NCBI RefSeq assembly: GCF_030056815.1
Contig: NZ_JASHKR010000040.1
Span: 1 to 44,515, forward strand
DNA from: Rhodococcus sp. IEGM 1379
Lineage (GTDB): Bacteria > Actinomycetota > Actinomycetes > Mycobacteriales > Mycobacteriaceae
DNA: 44,515 bases
Direction: 5' to 3'
The notes below the pieces were generated by a model. It saw nothing but the letters and a program-made list of their open reading frames with translations, had not been told where the DNA came from and made no database searches. Positions 33,652 through 42,384 of the stretch are shown piece by piece. Each line of letters begins with the position of its first letter. Positions within the stretch are counted from its first letter, which is position 1. Both the position numbers and the translations under genes were made by a program.

Positions 33652-34938
33652 GTGAACACCATCACGCCAGACATCGACGCCGCTCAACGGCGAACCCTTC
33701 GAGTATTGGTAGCAGCCCAGATCCTCAGTGGAGCAGGGTTGGCCGCCGGCATCACCGTCGGAGCGCTCCTGGCGCAGGACATGCTCGATTCGACGGGCCT
33801 CGCCGGCCTCCCCAGTGCCCTGTTCACCATCGGATCAGCTGCTGCGGCAGCCACCGTCGGCAGGCTTTCGCAGCGGCTCGGGCGTCGCGCCGGACTCGCG
33901 AGCGGATATGCCGTCGGCGCACTCGGCAGTCTCGGCGTCGTAGCTGCTGCCGCCTTGGACAACATTCCACTGTTGTTCATTGCGCTCTTCGTCTACGGGG
34001 CCGGAACGGCAACCAACCTCCAAGCCCGTTATGCCGGAGCTGATCTCGCAGCCCCCGCTCACCGGGGACGAGCCGTCAGTACCGTCCTGGTCGCAACCAC
34101 CGTCGGCGCAGTGATCGGCCCCAATCTCGTGACCGTCCTCGGTGATCTCGCCGAAGCGATGTCGATTCCCCGCCTCGCCGGGCCGTTCATGCTCGCGGCA
34201 CTCGCGTACGGTGCCGCCGGACTAGTCCTCTGGGTGCTCTTGCGTCCCGACCCACTGATCCTGGCGAGGACAATTGCCGACGACACCGAGAGCGACGACG
34301 CGCCCTCACTCACTTCGGTCCCGACATCGACGTGGACCAGTGCCGTGGCACTCGGCACGACGATCATGGTCCTGTCCCAGTTGGTCATGGTCGCGATCAT
34401 GACCATGACGCCGATCCACATGCAGCATCATGGGCACGGGGTCGGCGCCACTGGCATCGTGATCGCTGTGCATGTCGCCGCGATGTATCTCCCCTCACCG
34501 CTGTCGGGGTTCCTGGTCGACCGCTTCGGACCCCGCATCGTCGCAGTCGCATCAGCGGTGACACTTCTTGCTGCCGGAATCACCGCCGCGGTTGCGCCCA
34601 CCGATTCGGTATTCAGCCTCGCCTTGGCGCTCGGCCTACTCGGCCTCGGCTGGAGTTTCGGTTTGGTCAGTGGAACGACCATCATCACCGGAGCCGTCCC
34701 CCTGAGTGCACGCGCTAAAACTCAAGGCACGGTAGATGTCTCTATCGCCATCGCCGGTGCCGGCGGCGGACTGGCATCCGGATTCATGATGGCGTCAACC
34801 AGCTACGCCACTCTCGCGATTGCGGGTGGTGCGATCTCTCTGGCCATCATCCCGGCGATAGCCTTTTTCACAAGGCTGCCCACGCGCTCAGCACAGTCCG
34901 AATCCCCGTCACCAACTGCAAAGGCTGATCGATCATAA
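33652..34938 (+). CDS. MFS transporter
   Basis: A 428-residue major facilitator with 12 predicted helices, including a motif-A-like GRLSQRLGRRAGL between helices 2 and 3 and a matching VDRFGPR loop in the second half. The layout suggests a drug or metabolite exporter, with the substrate unknown. GTG 33652, four bases after the trpF stop, is chosen over a TTG inside trpF; the ribosome site is poor, so translation is probably coupled. The final 71 bases overlap the convergent hydrolase gene. Confidence 0.87.
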   Translation: MNTITPDIDAAQRRTLRVLVAAQILSGAGLAAGITVGALLAQDMLDSTGLAGLPSALFTIGSAAAAATVGRLSQRLGRRAGLASGYAVGALGSLGVVAAAALDNIPLLFIALFVYGAGTATNLQARYAGADLAAPAHRGRAVSTVLVATTVGAVIGPNLVTVLGDLAEAMSIPRLAGPFMLAALAYGAAGLVLWVLLRPDPLILARTIADDTESDDAPSLTSVPTSTWTSAVALGTTIMVLSQLVMVAIMTMTPIHMQHHGHGVGATGIVIAVHVAAMYLPSPLSGFLVDRFGPRIVAVASAVTLLAAGITAAVAPTDSVFSLALALGLLGLGWSFGLVSGTTIITGAVPLSARAKTQGTVDVSIAIAGAGGGLASGFMMASTSYATLAIAGGAISLAIIPAIAFFTRLPTRSAQSESPSPTAKADRS

Positions 34939-35749
34939 CGTGATGGCCGGCGTCGGGAATCTCGGCGATGATGGATTCGGGCCCGAGCAGCGTGCAGATA
35001 TGACTCATCAACTCTTCGGAGACAATCCCGTTTTCCGCGCGGAAATATGCTGTGCGACAACGAGTACCTCCACCCAGCGCCTCCTCCACTCCTACCCGCA
35101 GGAAGAAGTTCGGATCGAATTTCCACGACCATCCGCCGTCCACGGCCACCATCGAGGTTTCCGCCACATGGTCACGGATACAAGGCAATCCCGCATCCTG
35201 CGATGGAACAAAACGAAAGCGTGACTTCGCATCTTCGCGGGTCGGATAGACCTTCTTCGGCCCAAAGGCGTTCTGACGTCGGGCAGCTTCTTCTTCCGGT
35301 GTCCTCGCACGCAAGGGAGAATCGATGATGACAACGCCGCCGAGATCGTCGCCGTACAGGTTCGAGGCTACAAACGAGACGATGCCACCCATACTGTGTC
35401 CCACAAGGATCGGCTTTCCTTCGATCCCACCGGCCCGGCCGGCAGCGAGCGCTTCACGCCCCCACTGTGACATCGAATAGGTTTCGCGGGTGTCACTGTC
35501 CCCGTGCCCGGTCATGTCGAGGGCGACAACTCGGGTTCCGGCAGCCAACTGCGGCCCGATGTGATCCCACCACCTGCTGTGCGCAGCGCCTCCGTGAACC
35601 AGGACGATTCCCGGCCCGACCGGACCCCAGGCGCGGAATCGTACGGTCGCACCCTCAACCTCCAGGGTGCCCGTCTCGACCGGCGCTGACAACGCCTTCG
35701 TGAACCAGTCGGGCACTGCAAGCACTTCTTCGATGTTTGTGTTGCTCAT
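34868..35749 (-). CDS. Alpha/beta hydrolase
   Basis: A 293-residue alpha/beta hydrolase. VHGGAAHSRWW (51-61) forms the oxyanion region, S119 in GHSMGG is the nucleophile and the base is a His of DAGHHVMID near 269. The cap domain lies around 150-210. It resembles epoxide hydrolase/haloalkane-type or ester-cleaving enzymes, and no specific substrate is evident. It starts at ATG 35749, divergent from the MDR oxidoreductase. Its last 71 bases lie antisense to the MFS gene; both frames keep family-like sequence up to their ends, so the overlap looks real. Confidence 0.86.
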   Translation of the reverse strand: MSNTNIEEVLAVPDWFTKALSAPVETGTLEVEGATVRFRAWGPVGPGIVLVHGGAAHSRWWDHIGPQLAAGTRVVALDMTGHGDSDTRETYSMSQWGREALAAGRAGGIEGKPILVGHSMGGIVSFVASNLYGDDLGGVVIIDSPLRARTPEEEAARRQNAFGPKKVYPTREDAKSRFRFVPSQDAGLPCIRDHVAETSMVAVDGGWSWKFDPNFFLRVGVEEALGGGTRCRTAYFRAENGIVSEELMSHICTLLGPESIIAEIPDAGHHVMIDQPLQLVTGIRTVLSAWAAL

Positions 35750-35814
35750 CGATCGAACATACCCATACGAGGCGAACCGTCCGGAACCCTTCCCTGGTTG
35801 CCACCCGATCGCCT

Positions 35815-35820
35815 ATATTG
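35815..35820 (+). promoter_or_regulatory. Possible -10 element of the MDR oxidoreductase gene
   Basis: TATATT lies 40 bases before the ATG at 35861 and would give a leader of roughly 33 bases containing the AGAGGGA ribosome site. No good -35 element at normal spacing was seen. Confidence 0.4.
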
Positions 35821-35860
35821 AATCCGGCCTCAAGTTCAACTGACCTGCAGAGAGGGACAC

Positions 35861-36859
35861 ATGCGCAACCGTCAAGTACGCCTCGCCGCCCGACCAACGG
35901 GACTTCCCGACGCCTCCACCTGGGACTACGTGGATGGCGATATTCCGGTCGCCGGCCCCGGCGAGTTTGTCGTCAAGGTCGAATACCTCTCCCTCGACCC
36001 TGCAATGCGCGGTTGGCTCAACGACGTCAAGTCGTATGTTCCGCCCGTAAAACTCGGTTCCGTCATGCGCGCTCACGGCGTCGGGCACATCACCGACTCT
36101 GCGCACCCCGACTACAAGGTCGGAGATGTTGTCGCCGGATCGTTCGGCGCCTCCGAATACGGAATTTCCGACGGCGCCGACGTCACGCGTGTCGACGAGT
36201 CGATCGCTCCCCTACCGACCTGGCTCGGCGCACTCGGATTCCCCGGCGTGACAGCCTACTTCGGGCTGCTCGACGTCGGAAAGCTGAAGGACGGCGACAC
36301 CGTTGTCGTATCCGGTGCCGCCGGCGCCGTGGGCAGCCTCGTCGGACAGATCGCAAAGATCCACGGCTGCAAGGTGATCGGTATCGCCGGCGGTCCGGAG
36401 AAATGCGCTTGGCTGACCGACGAACTCGGTTTCGACGTCGCCATCGACTACAAGAACGACTCCGTCTACAAGGCTCTGCGCGCTGCAGCACCCGACGGAA
36501 TCGATGTGTACTTCGACAACGTCGGTGGCGAGATCCTCGACGCTGCGCTCTCCCGTCTGCGCTTGCACGCCCGCGTGGTCATCTGCGGCGCCATTGCCGG
36601 ATACAACGCCACCGAACCTCAACCCGGCCCGTCGCACTACCTTTCACTGCTTGTAAACCGGGCAACGATGGCAGGGTTTGTAGTGTTCGATTACCTCGAT
36701 CGATACTCCGAGGCGCAGGAACAGATCGGAAAGTGGATCAAGAGTGGCCAATTGACTGCTCGTGAACACATCGTCGACGGCGGCATCGACGCTTTCGGAG
36801 ACAGCCTCAATCTACTGTTTGCGGGTGCGAATACCGGAAAGCTTGTCCTGCGGGTGTAG
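35861..36859 (+). CDS. NADP-dependent MDR oxidoreductase (prostaglandin/alkenal reductase type)
   Basis: A 332-residue medium-chain reductase without zinc ligands. It shows the family start RQVRLAARPTG, the SLDPAMRGW segment (44-52), the nucleotide loop SGAAGAVGS (151-159) and the FDNVGGE motif. This subgroup (leukotriene B4 dehydrogenase / CurA-like) reduces the double bond of alpha,beta-unsaturated ketones and aldehydes with NADPH. AGAGGGA precedes the ATG. Its 3' end overlaps the convergent CoA-transferase gene by 53 bases. Confidence 0.92.
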   Translation: MRNRQVRLAARPTGLPDASTWDYVDGDIPVAGPGEFVVKVEYLSLDPAMRGWLNDVKSYVPPVKLGSVMRAHGVGHITDSAHPDYKVGDVVAGSFGASEYGISDGADVTRVDESIAPLPTWLGALGFPGVTAYFGLLDVGKLKDGDTVVVSGAAGAVGSLVGQIAKIHGCKVIGIAGGPEKCAWLTDELGFDVAIDYKNDSVYKALRAAAPDGIDVYFDNVGGEILDAALSRLRLHARVVICGAIAGYNATEPQPGPSHYLSLLVNRATMAGFVVFDYLDRYSEAQEQIGKWIKSGQLTAREHIVDGGIDAFGDSLNLLFAGANTGKLVLRV

Positions 36860-37976
36860 GTGAGTCCTCACCCAGTCGCGGCGGCGCCGTCCGGTAGGTC
36901 GCCGGGGTGACACTCAGACCGATCGGGTTGGCTACCTGCCTGATCGGTTCTGAGCGCCGCGGATCCTCGATTTTCACAACAGGATTCAGGTTCAACCGCT
37001 CGGCTAGGTCCACTGCCTCGGCAATGTTGTTGAGCGGTCCACAGGGAACCCCTCGTTCGGTGAGCTTCTCGAACCAGAAATCCGCGTCCCCGGCCGCGAG
37101 TGCAGTGGTCAGGGCATCGAAGAGTTCTTCTCGATGCGCGACGCGTGAGCCGTTGGACATGAATCGAGCATCAACAGCCAATTCCGGGATACCCAGAACC
37201 TCTAGCAGCGCACTGAATTGGCGATCGTTGCCCACCGCCAGCACCAGCGGACGGTCCGCAGTCTCGAATACCTCGTACGGTGCCACACTGGGATGCCGAT
37301 TACCCATGGCTTGCGGAACTACTCCAGCCGCAACGTATCCGGACGACTGATTGGCAAGTGCCGATAGCGACGACGACAACAGGTTGACTTCTACATGCTG
37401 CCCTTCACCGGTTCTATCCCGATGACGCAGTGCCGCAAGAATTCCCACACTCGCATGCAGGCCGGTGATGACATCGACCAGCGCGACGCCGGCCTTGGTC
37501 GGAGTCTGCGGATCCGGCCCGGTGATACTCATCAGTCCGCCGACCGCCTGGATCAACAGGTCGTATCCCGGTAGCGAATTGTTGCCTCCGAAGCCACTGA
37601 TCGAGCAGTAGACAACACCCGGATTCATTTCTCGCGCAGCGTCGTAACCGAGTCCGAGCCGATCCATGGTGCCGGGTAAAAAGTTCTGCACAACGACGTC
37701 CGCGGTGCGCACCAGGTCTTGTGCGATCGACAGATCATGTTCGTCACGCAGGTCCAACGTCACCGACTTCTTGTTCCGATTCACCGACAAGTAGTAACTG
37801 GACTCACCGTCCACCCACGGCGGCCCCCAAGCACGGGTGTCGTCACCGACTCCGGGGCGTTCGATCTTGATCACCTCGGCGCCCAGATCCGCGAGAAGCA
37901 TTGTCGCGTAGGGACCGGCGAGCACGCGCCCGAAGTCTGCGATCACCAATCCGTCGAGCGCGCCGGCAGAACTCAA
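36807..37976 (-). CDS. CaiB/BaiF CoA-transferase, probably glutarate CoA-transferase
   Basis: A 389-residue class III CoA-transferase. The N-terminal LDGLVIADFGRVLAGPY, the catalytic D139 (PGYDLLIQA) and GGLMSITG motifs are typical. It starts at a TTG (37976) overlapping the glutaryl-CoA dehydrogenase stop by four bases, so the two are translationally coupled. Pairing with that dehydrogenase suggests it activates glutarate to glutaryl-CoA, like GcdG or human SUGCT; the sequence alone does not fix the acid. The last 53 bases overlap the oxidoreductase gene. Confidence 0.88.
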   Translation of the reverse strand: MSSAGALDGLVIADFGRVLAGPYATMLLADLGAEVIKIERPGVGDDTRAWGPPWVDGESSYYLSVNRNKKSVTLDLRDEHDLSIAQDLVRTADVVVQNFLPGTMDRLGLGYDAAREMNPGVVYCSISGFGGNNSLPGYDLLIQAVGGLMSITGPDPQTPTKAGVALVDVITGLHASVGILAALRHRDRTGEGQHVEVNLLSSSLSALANQSSGYVAAGVVPQAMGNRHPSVAPYEVFETADRPLVLAVGNDRQFSALLEVLGIPELAVDARFMSNGSRVAHREELFDALTTALAAGDADFWFEKLTERGVPCGPLNNIAEAVDLAERLNLNPVVKIEDPRRSEPIRQVANPIGLSVTPATYRTAPPRLGEDSPTPAGQAFRYSHPQTVD

Positions 37977-39145
37977 CGGAATGCTTCCTCTCCGGTCAAC
38001 GCGCGGCCGATCACCAATTGATGCACCTCGGACGTGCCTTCATAGGTGAGCACGGATTCGAGATTGTTGGCATGGCGAATGATCGGGTATTCGAGAGTGA
38101 TGCCGTTGGCACCCAGGATGGTTCGGCATTCGCGAGCGATCTTGATTGCTTCACGCACGTTGTTCAGCTTGCCCGTGCTGACCTGCTCGGGCCGCACAGT
38201 GCCGGCATCCTTGAGCCGTCCGAGATGGATGGCAAGCAACTGCCCCTTGCCCAATTCGACTGCCATGTCGGCAATCTTGGCCTGAGTGAGCTGGTAGGCA
38301 GCCAACGACTTGTCGAAGACCTTCCGATCACGCGCATACGAGATGGCCGTCTCCAGGCAGTCACGCGCTGCGCCCATCGAACCGAAGATGATGCCGAAGC
38401 GCGCCTCGTTGAGGCAGCCCAACGGACCGGACAGGCCACGAGCCTTGGGCAGCATCGCCGACGCCGGCAGACGCACGTCTTCGAGTACAAGTTCGGAAGT
38501 AACCGAAGCCCGAAGCGACATCTTGTTCTTGATCTCGGGAGCCGAGAAGCCGGGAGCGTTTGTGGGAACGACAAATCCGCGCACACCGTCGTCCGTTCGC
38601 GCCCACACCACAGCCACGTCGGCGATGGAACCGTTGGTGATCCACATCTTGGTGCCGTTCAGAATCCAGTCATCGCCGTCTCGCTTGGCATTGGTGAGCA
38701 TGCCGCCGGGGTTCGATCCGAAGTCAGGTTCCGTCAGACCGAAGCAACCAATGGCTTCACCGGTCGCCATGCGAGGCAGCCATTCATTCTTCTGCTCTTC
38801 GCTGCCGTTGTGATGAATCGCGAACATCGCCAACGAACCCTGGACCGACACGAGACTGCGAATACCCGAGTCGACGGCTTCGAGTTCCTGGCACGCCAAC
38901 CCGTAGGCAGTGGCACTCATCCCGGCGCAGCCATAGCCGTCCAGGTGCATGCCCAGCACTCCCAAAGATCCCAGTTCCTGCGCCAACTCCCGCGCCGGCA
39001 GTGCGGCGTCCTCGAACCACTGCCCGATGTGCGGACGGATGCGACTATCGACCATCTTCCGAACGGTGTCGCGAATCGCGATCTCCTCGGCGTCGAGCAG
39101 AGTATCGATGGCAAAAAGTTCTGACAGGGACTGCGGCGTGGTCAC
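37973..39145 (-). CDS. gcdH: Glutaryl-CoA dehydrogenase
   Basis: A 390-residue acyl-CoA dehydrogenase family enzyme. CFGLTEPDFGSNPGGM and the C-terminal YEGTSEVHQLVIGRALTG (catalytic E369) match glutaryl-CoA dehydrogenases, which oxidise and decarboxylate glutaryl-CoA to crotonyl-CoA in lysine and glutarate breakdown. The start is GTG 39145, fixed by GGAGGT three bases upstream; the longer frame reaches into the regulatory region. It forms an operon with the CoA-transferase and is divergent from the LacI-type gene, with the predicted operator between them. Confidence 0.92.
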   Translation of the reverse strand: MTTPQSLSELFAIDTLLDAEEIAIRDTVRKMVDSRIRPHIGQWFEDAALPARELAQELGSLGVLGMHLDGYGCAGMSATAYGLACQELEAVDSGIRSLVSVQGSLAMFAIHHNGSEEQKNEWLPRMATGEAIGCFGLTEPDFGSNPGGMLTNAKRDGDDWILNGTKMWITNGSIADVAVVWARTDDGVRGFVVPTNAPGFSAPEIKNKMSLRASVTSELVLEDVRLPASAMLPKARGLSGPLGCLNEARFGIIFGSMGAARDCLETAISYARDRKVFDKSLAAYQLTQAKIADMAVELGKGQLLAIHLGRLKDAGTVRPEQVSTGKLNNVREAIKIARECRTILGANGITLEYPIIRHANNLESVLTYEGTSEVHQLVIGRALTGEEAFR

Positions 39146-39197
39146 GGGACCTCCATAGGGGAATCTTGAACCTTCTTGACAAACAACGCGAGAACGA

Positions 39198-39225
39198 TTG
39201 TGCAATCGTTTGCATCACCTAGAGT
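39198..39225 (+). promoter_or_regulatory. Likely promoter of the lacI-type gene
   Basis: TTGTGC (39198-39203), a 16-base spacer and TAGAGT (39220-39225) form a reasonable promoter about 57 bases before the LacI start. It contains the predicted LacI operator, which suggests autoregulation. Confidence 0.5.
39201..39214. promoter_or_regulatory. LacI-family operator
   Basis: TGCAATCGTTTGCA matches the LacI/GalR consensus TGNAANCGNTTNCA at every fixed base, with the central CG. It lies between the divergent lacI-type gene and the glutaryl-CoA dehydrogenase operon, 56 bases from the latter's start codon. It also overlaps a second dyad, AACGATTG/CAATCGTT (39193-39210). Confidence 0.8.
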
Positions 39226-39281
39226 AGAGACCGACCACGCACCCGTCAATCCCCGAATTCGTACCAGGAGCCCCACCCTTG

Positions 39282-40316
39282 ATGTCGCCTCATCCGTCTG
39301 ACCGCAGCAGTGGACGTCCGCCCACACTGCGAGAAATCGCGGACAAGGCCGGAGTCCACACCTCGACGGCGTCGCGCGTCCTACGGCAGTCCGAACCCGT
39401 CGACGGGTGGTCCGACTCGGCTCGGCGCGTGCGCCAAGTTGCCGAAGACCTTGGTTACCAACCGAATCTGTGGGCCGCCAGCCTGCGAACACGCAAAACC
39501 ACGACGATCGGCGTGGTCATGCCGAGACTCACCGACGGCGTCGTCGCCACCATGTTCGAAGGCATCGAAGAGGCCGCTACTGCAGCCGGCTACTCGGTTC
39601 TGCTGTCCAGCCCACCCGACGACGTGGATGCGCAACGCAAGGCCGTCGAGTTCCTGATCAGCCGCCAGGTCGACGGCCTCATGCTCAGCAGCATTCACCT
39701 GCCGGGGACGGATTTTGTGGAGTCACTCCCGGTTCGTTCGCTCCCGGTTCTGCTCCTCAACCGACACATCGATGTCGGACTCCCCTATGTCAGCGGCGAT
39801 GATCGTCGCGGTGGGTATCTCGCCGGAAAACACCTGCTCGACTGCGGTTATCGGGACCTCGGGATAATCGCCGGACCCGACCACGCCAGCACTTCTCGCG
39901 AGCGCGTCGCCGGATTCCGGGATGCGCTCACCGAAGCCGGGCTGGAACTGCCGACGAACCGGATTGTTGCATCGGACTTCGAGGTGGACGGCGGTGTGCG
40001 AGCGGCAGCCAAGCTACTGAGCGGCACAACGCGTCCCGACGCGATTTTCACAGTCAGTGACACCATCGCCATCGGCGTTCTCGGCGTTGCCCGCGACCTC
40101 GGTCTGAGCATTCCCGACGACCTTGCGCTGGTGGGCTACAACGATATTCCCGTCGTCTCGCAACTTCCCGTCCCGCTCACGACGGTACGGTCACCCGCCC
40201 GCAAGATCGGTGCGACCGGAGTCGGCCACCTGCTGTCCCTCATGGGAGGGAAGAGCGTCGAATCGGTGAAACTTCCGGTCGAACTGATCGTGCGGGCGTC
40301 GACCCAGACTCGTTGA
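39282..40316 (+). CDS. LacI-family transcriptional regulator
   Basis: A regulator of about 344 residues. The N-terminal helix-turn-helix and hinge are clear (PTLREIADKAGVHTSTASRVL, then RLTDGVVATMFEG after the hinge), followed by a periplasmic-binding-protein-like ligand domain ending TVRSPARKIGATGV. AGGAG (39266-39270) precedes ATG 39282; a TTG at 39279 is also possible. It is divergent from the glutaryl-CoA dehydrogenase/CoA-transferase operon with a consensus LacI operator in the gap, so it probably represses that operon and itself. The effector is unknown; glutarate or its CoA ester is a guess. Confidence 0.93.
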   Translation: MSPHPSDRSSGRPPTLREIADKAGVHTSTASRVLRQSEPVDGWSDSARRVRQVAEDLGYQPNLWAASLRTRKTTTIGVVMPRLTDGVVATMFEGIEEAATAAGYSVLLSSPPDDVDAQRKAVEFLISRQVDGLMLSSIHLPGTDFVESLPVRSLPVLLLNRHIDVGLPYVSGDDRRGGYLAGKHLLDCGYRDLGIIAGPDHASTSRERVAGFRDALTEAGLELPTNRIVASDFEVDGGVRAAAKLLSGTTRPDAIFTVSDTIAIGVLGVARDLGLSIPDDLALVGYNDIPVVSQLPVPLTTVRSPARKIGATGVGHLLSLMGGKSVESVKLPVELIVRASTQTR

Positions 40317-40319
40317 GCT

Positions 40320-40349
40320 CTACCAAACCTCGCTTTACCAAACTTCGGA
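40320..40349 (-). repeat. 15-bp tandem repeat giving SEVW-stop twice
   Basis: On the minus strand bases 40349-40335 and 40334-40320 each read Ser-Glu-Val-Trp-stop (TAA, then TAG). The nucleotides agree at 11 of 15 positions. The end of the SRPBCC gene has therefore been duplicated in frame. Confidence 0.8.
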
Positions 40350-40886
40350 TTCGCCAATTCCCAACTGACGCGCGTAACGCGCATTCAAATCATCCCACCC
40401 GTATTCACGCGCCTTGGCTCCCACGACGGGACCGAACGGCGAACCTGCGAGCAGTGCGTCCAGCACGTCGAAGCACAGGTGCCAGCCCGCCGCCAACGCC
40501 GAAGCCATGCCCTCAGCCCTCGAACGCTGGGTCAGCACAACGTGGGTACCACCTTCGACGGGAGTGAGTTCCCAGATCAATTCGTCTGGGCCCCATTCAT
40601 GTTCAAGCCGGCGAGACTCTTCTACCACCCGCACGGACACCGGCAATGACATGTCCGGGCTTCCGTCTTCCGAGAGCATGATGATGACTGCTTCTCCGAC
40701 GCTGCTCAGATCACGATCAGCCGTGTACGGCGACCACTGCGCCAACATTTCCGGATCGGTTACCGCCGCCCACACCTGGTCCACGGGATGGGGCAACGTT
40801 CGAGGAAAGGTAACGACGGTGTCGTCGCCGTCGACGCTCACCGTGACGTCGGACAGGCCACTGGGCTGATATTGCTGGGCACTCAT
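40335..40886 (-). CDS. SRPBCC (AHSA1-like) domain protein
   Basis: A 183-residue START-like protein. After VTVSVDGDDTVVTFPRTLPHPVDQVWAAVTDPEMLAQW comes the long beta sheet (VRVVEESRRLEHEW, THVVLTQRS) and the C-terminal helix (ALAAGWHLCFDVLDALL). Such domains bind hydrophobic ligands or act as chaperone-activator-like proteins; the ligand is unknown. It starts at ATG 40886, nine bases after the hydrolase stop upstream, so it is probably the last gene of an operon with the hydrolase and metallo-beta-lactamase-fold genes. The gene end is tandemly duplicated. Confidence 0.88.
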   Translation of the reverse strand: MSAQQYQPSGLSDVTVSVDGDDTVVTFPRTLPHPVDQVWAAVTDPEMLAQWSPYTADRDLSSVGEAVIIMLSEDGSPDMSLPVSVRVVEESRRLEHEWGPDELIWELTPVEGGTHVVLTQRSRAEGMASALAAGWHLCFDVLDALLAGSPFGPVVGAKAREYGWDDLNARYARQLGIGESEVW

Positions 40887-40895
40887 AGTTCGATC

Positions 40896-41543
40896 CTAGA
40901 GATCGAACAGTTCCGACGCAGCTGCGAGGCTCTGCGGGACCACCGGAAACTTGGCCGCTGCAAGGTCGTGCCTGGCTCCCTCGAATTCGACCAGCTTCGT
41001 CTCGGCCGGGATCAGAGTCAGTGCCGACCGCATTTCGTCGGTAGTTGCAAACTCGTCCTTCGAACCATGAACCACCACAGTCGGTGTGCGGAGCAGTGGA
41101 AGATGCTCGATACGCAGCTTGTCCGGCTTCTTCGGCGGATGCAATGGATAGGACAGCAATATCAACCCGTCCACCAGACCGGGATTCTCGGCGGCAAGCA
41201 TCGACGCCTGTCGTCCACCGTACGAATGCCCGCCGAGAAGGAGCGGACCGACCGTGGCGTAATCACTACGAAGCATTGCAACAACTTCCGCAATCCCGGC
41301 CCGGTCTTCGGCAGCACGCGACGGGTGCGGCGGACCTTTCGGCCGGCGTACCCGGAATGCCAGATCGAACCGAAGAACCTGCACTCCGGCTTCGACAAAG
41401 CCTTCGGCCACTGCCTTCAACAACACTGTGTCGCAGTTGCTTCCAGCGCCGTGGGTGAGAGCCAACGTTGCTATCGGATCACTATCAGGACGATGGAGAA
41501 ATCCTTGCAGTTCACCACGATCGACCGTTTCAAGGGTAGTCAT
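40896..41543 (-). CDS. Small alpha/beta hydrolase (dienelactone hydrolase / KANL3-Tex30 type)
   Basis: A 215-residue alpha/beta hydrolase. LTHGAGSNCDT (29-39) is the oxyanion region, S107 in GGHSYGGRQ the nucleophile, the Asp of VHGSKDEF the acid and the His of EGARHDL the base. This short subgroup has no firmly known substrate. The ATG at 41543 overlaps the upstream metallo-beta-lactamase-fold gene stop (ATGA), and the much longer frame upstream of it is antisense or overlapping noise. It is cotranscribed with the genes on both sides. Confidence 0.87.
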   Translation of the reverse strand: MTTLETVDRGELQGFLHRPDSDPIATLALTHGAGSNCDTVLLKAVAEGFVEAGVQVLRFDLAFRVRRPKGPPHPSRAAEDRAGIAEVVAMLRSDYATVGPLLLGGHSYGGRQASMLAAENPGLVDGLILLSYPLHPPKKPDKLRIEHLPLLRTPTVVVHGSKDEFATTDEMRSALTLIPAETKLVEFEGARHDLAAAKFPVVPQSLAAASELFDL

Positions 41544-42307
41544 GGCCTCATTCTCGTCCGGCCTTCGCGGGCCTGCTCCACCGCTGCTGTCATTGTTCCC
41601 TCGTACGCCGGTCCGTGTCCGGGAAACAGAACGCCGGCGGGTGCTGCCGCTATGTTGCCCAGAGCCTCGTCCGTCGCAGTCCGGTCGTGGTTGAACGGGC
41701 ACACCAGAAACTGCGGGCCCGCCACCCGTGACGTCGCGTGGCCCGTCACCAGAGCGTCTCCCGACGCAATCACTCCCGCACCGGGAACCAGGTACGCACT
41801 GTGCCCGTCGGTGTGTCCATGCGTCGGAATGGGGATGATGCCGCCCGGAACATCCAGGGCGCAACCTTCCGTAAATGCTTGTGCCTGAGGTAGTTTCGCG
41901 CCTTTCAATGCGCCGGCACCGATCACCTCGAACAGCCATTTCGGCGCGCCGCGGCGCCACAACAGCAGCGGAATCTTTGCCGGTCCGAGTTGCTGCAGAT
42001 ACTCGCGCCTGGCATGAGCCGTTTCCAACGGGTCCATCAGCACCGGTATGTCATGACGGGTAAGGATGTCCGCGATCCCGCCGATGTGATCGACATGGGC
42101 ATGGGTGACGAGTACCGACCGAACATCCTCGGTGACGTGGCCGATCTGCTCGATCGACCGTTCCACGTCACCGCCGTTGGCCGGATACCCGCCGTCGATC
42201 AGCGTCAGATCAGAACCCTCTTCTACAAGAACCCAATTGGCGTGTCCACACCGAACCAGATAGGTGTTTTCGACACGTGTAATGGACAGTTCTCGAAGTG
42301 AGGGCAT
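41540..42307 (-). CDS. Metallo-beta-lactamase-fold hydrolase
   Basis: A 255-residue MBL-fold protein. The metal motif HAHVDH is complete (H69, H71, D73, H74), with H165 in HGHTDGH, D184 in SGDAL and a final His in FPGHGPA, so a two-zinc site should form. Such proteins include lactonases, glyoxalase II-like thioesterases and other hydrolases; the substrate is not evident. It has no signal peptide. It starts at ATG 42307 and is divergent from the HSL-type esterase; the downstream hydrolase start overlaps its stop. Confidence 0.9.
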   Translation of the reverse strand: MPSLRELSITRVENTYLVRCGHANWVLVEEGSDLTLIDGGYPANGGDVERSIEQIGHVTEDVRSVLVTHAHVDHIGGIADILTRHDIPVLMDPLETAHARREYLQQLGPAKIPLLLWRRGAPKWLFEVIGAGALKGAKLPQAQAFTEGCALDVPGGIIPIPTHGHTDGHSAYLVPGAGVIASGDALVTGHATSRVAGPQFLVCPFNHDRTATDEALGNIAAAPAGVLFPGHGPAYEGTMTAAVEQAREGRTRMRP

Positions 42308-42384
42308 GACCTACCCTACGAGCTTCTCCTCCAACGCTGCAATGTCTGCGGGTCGAAATCAAGACCAGACAGCCGCTCGATTGA

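Noticed and set aside
40788-41888. Plus-strand frame opposite the hydrolase and MBL-fold genes
   Set aside because: It crosses two well-supported minus-strand genes and has no recognisable domain.
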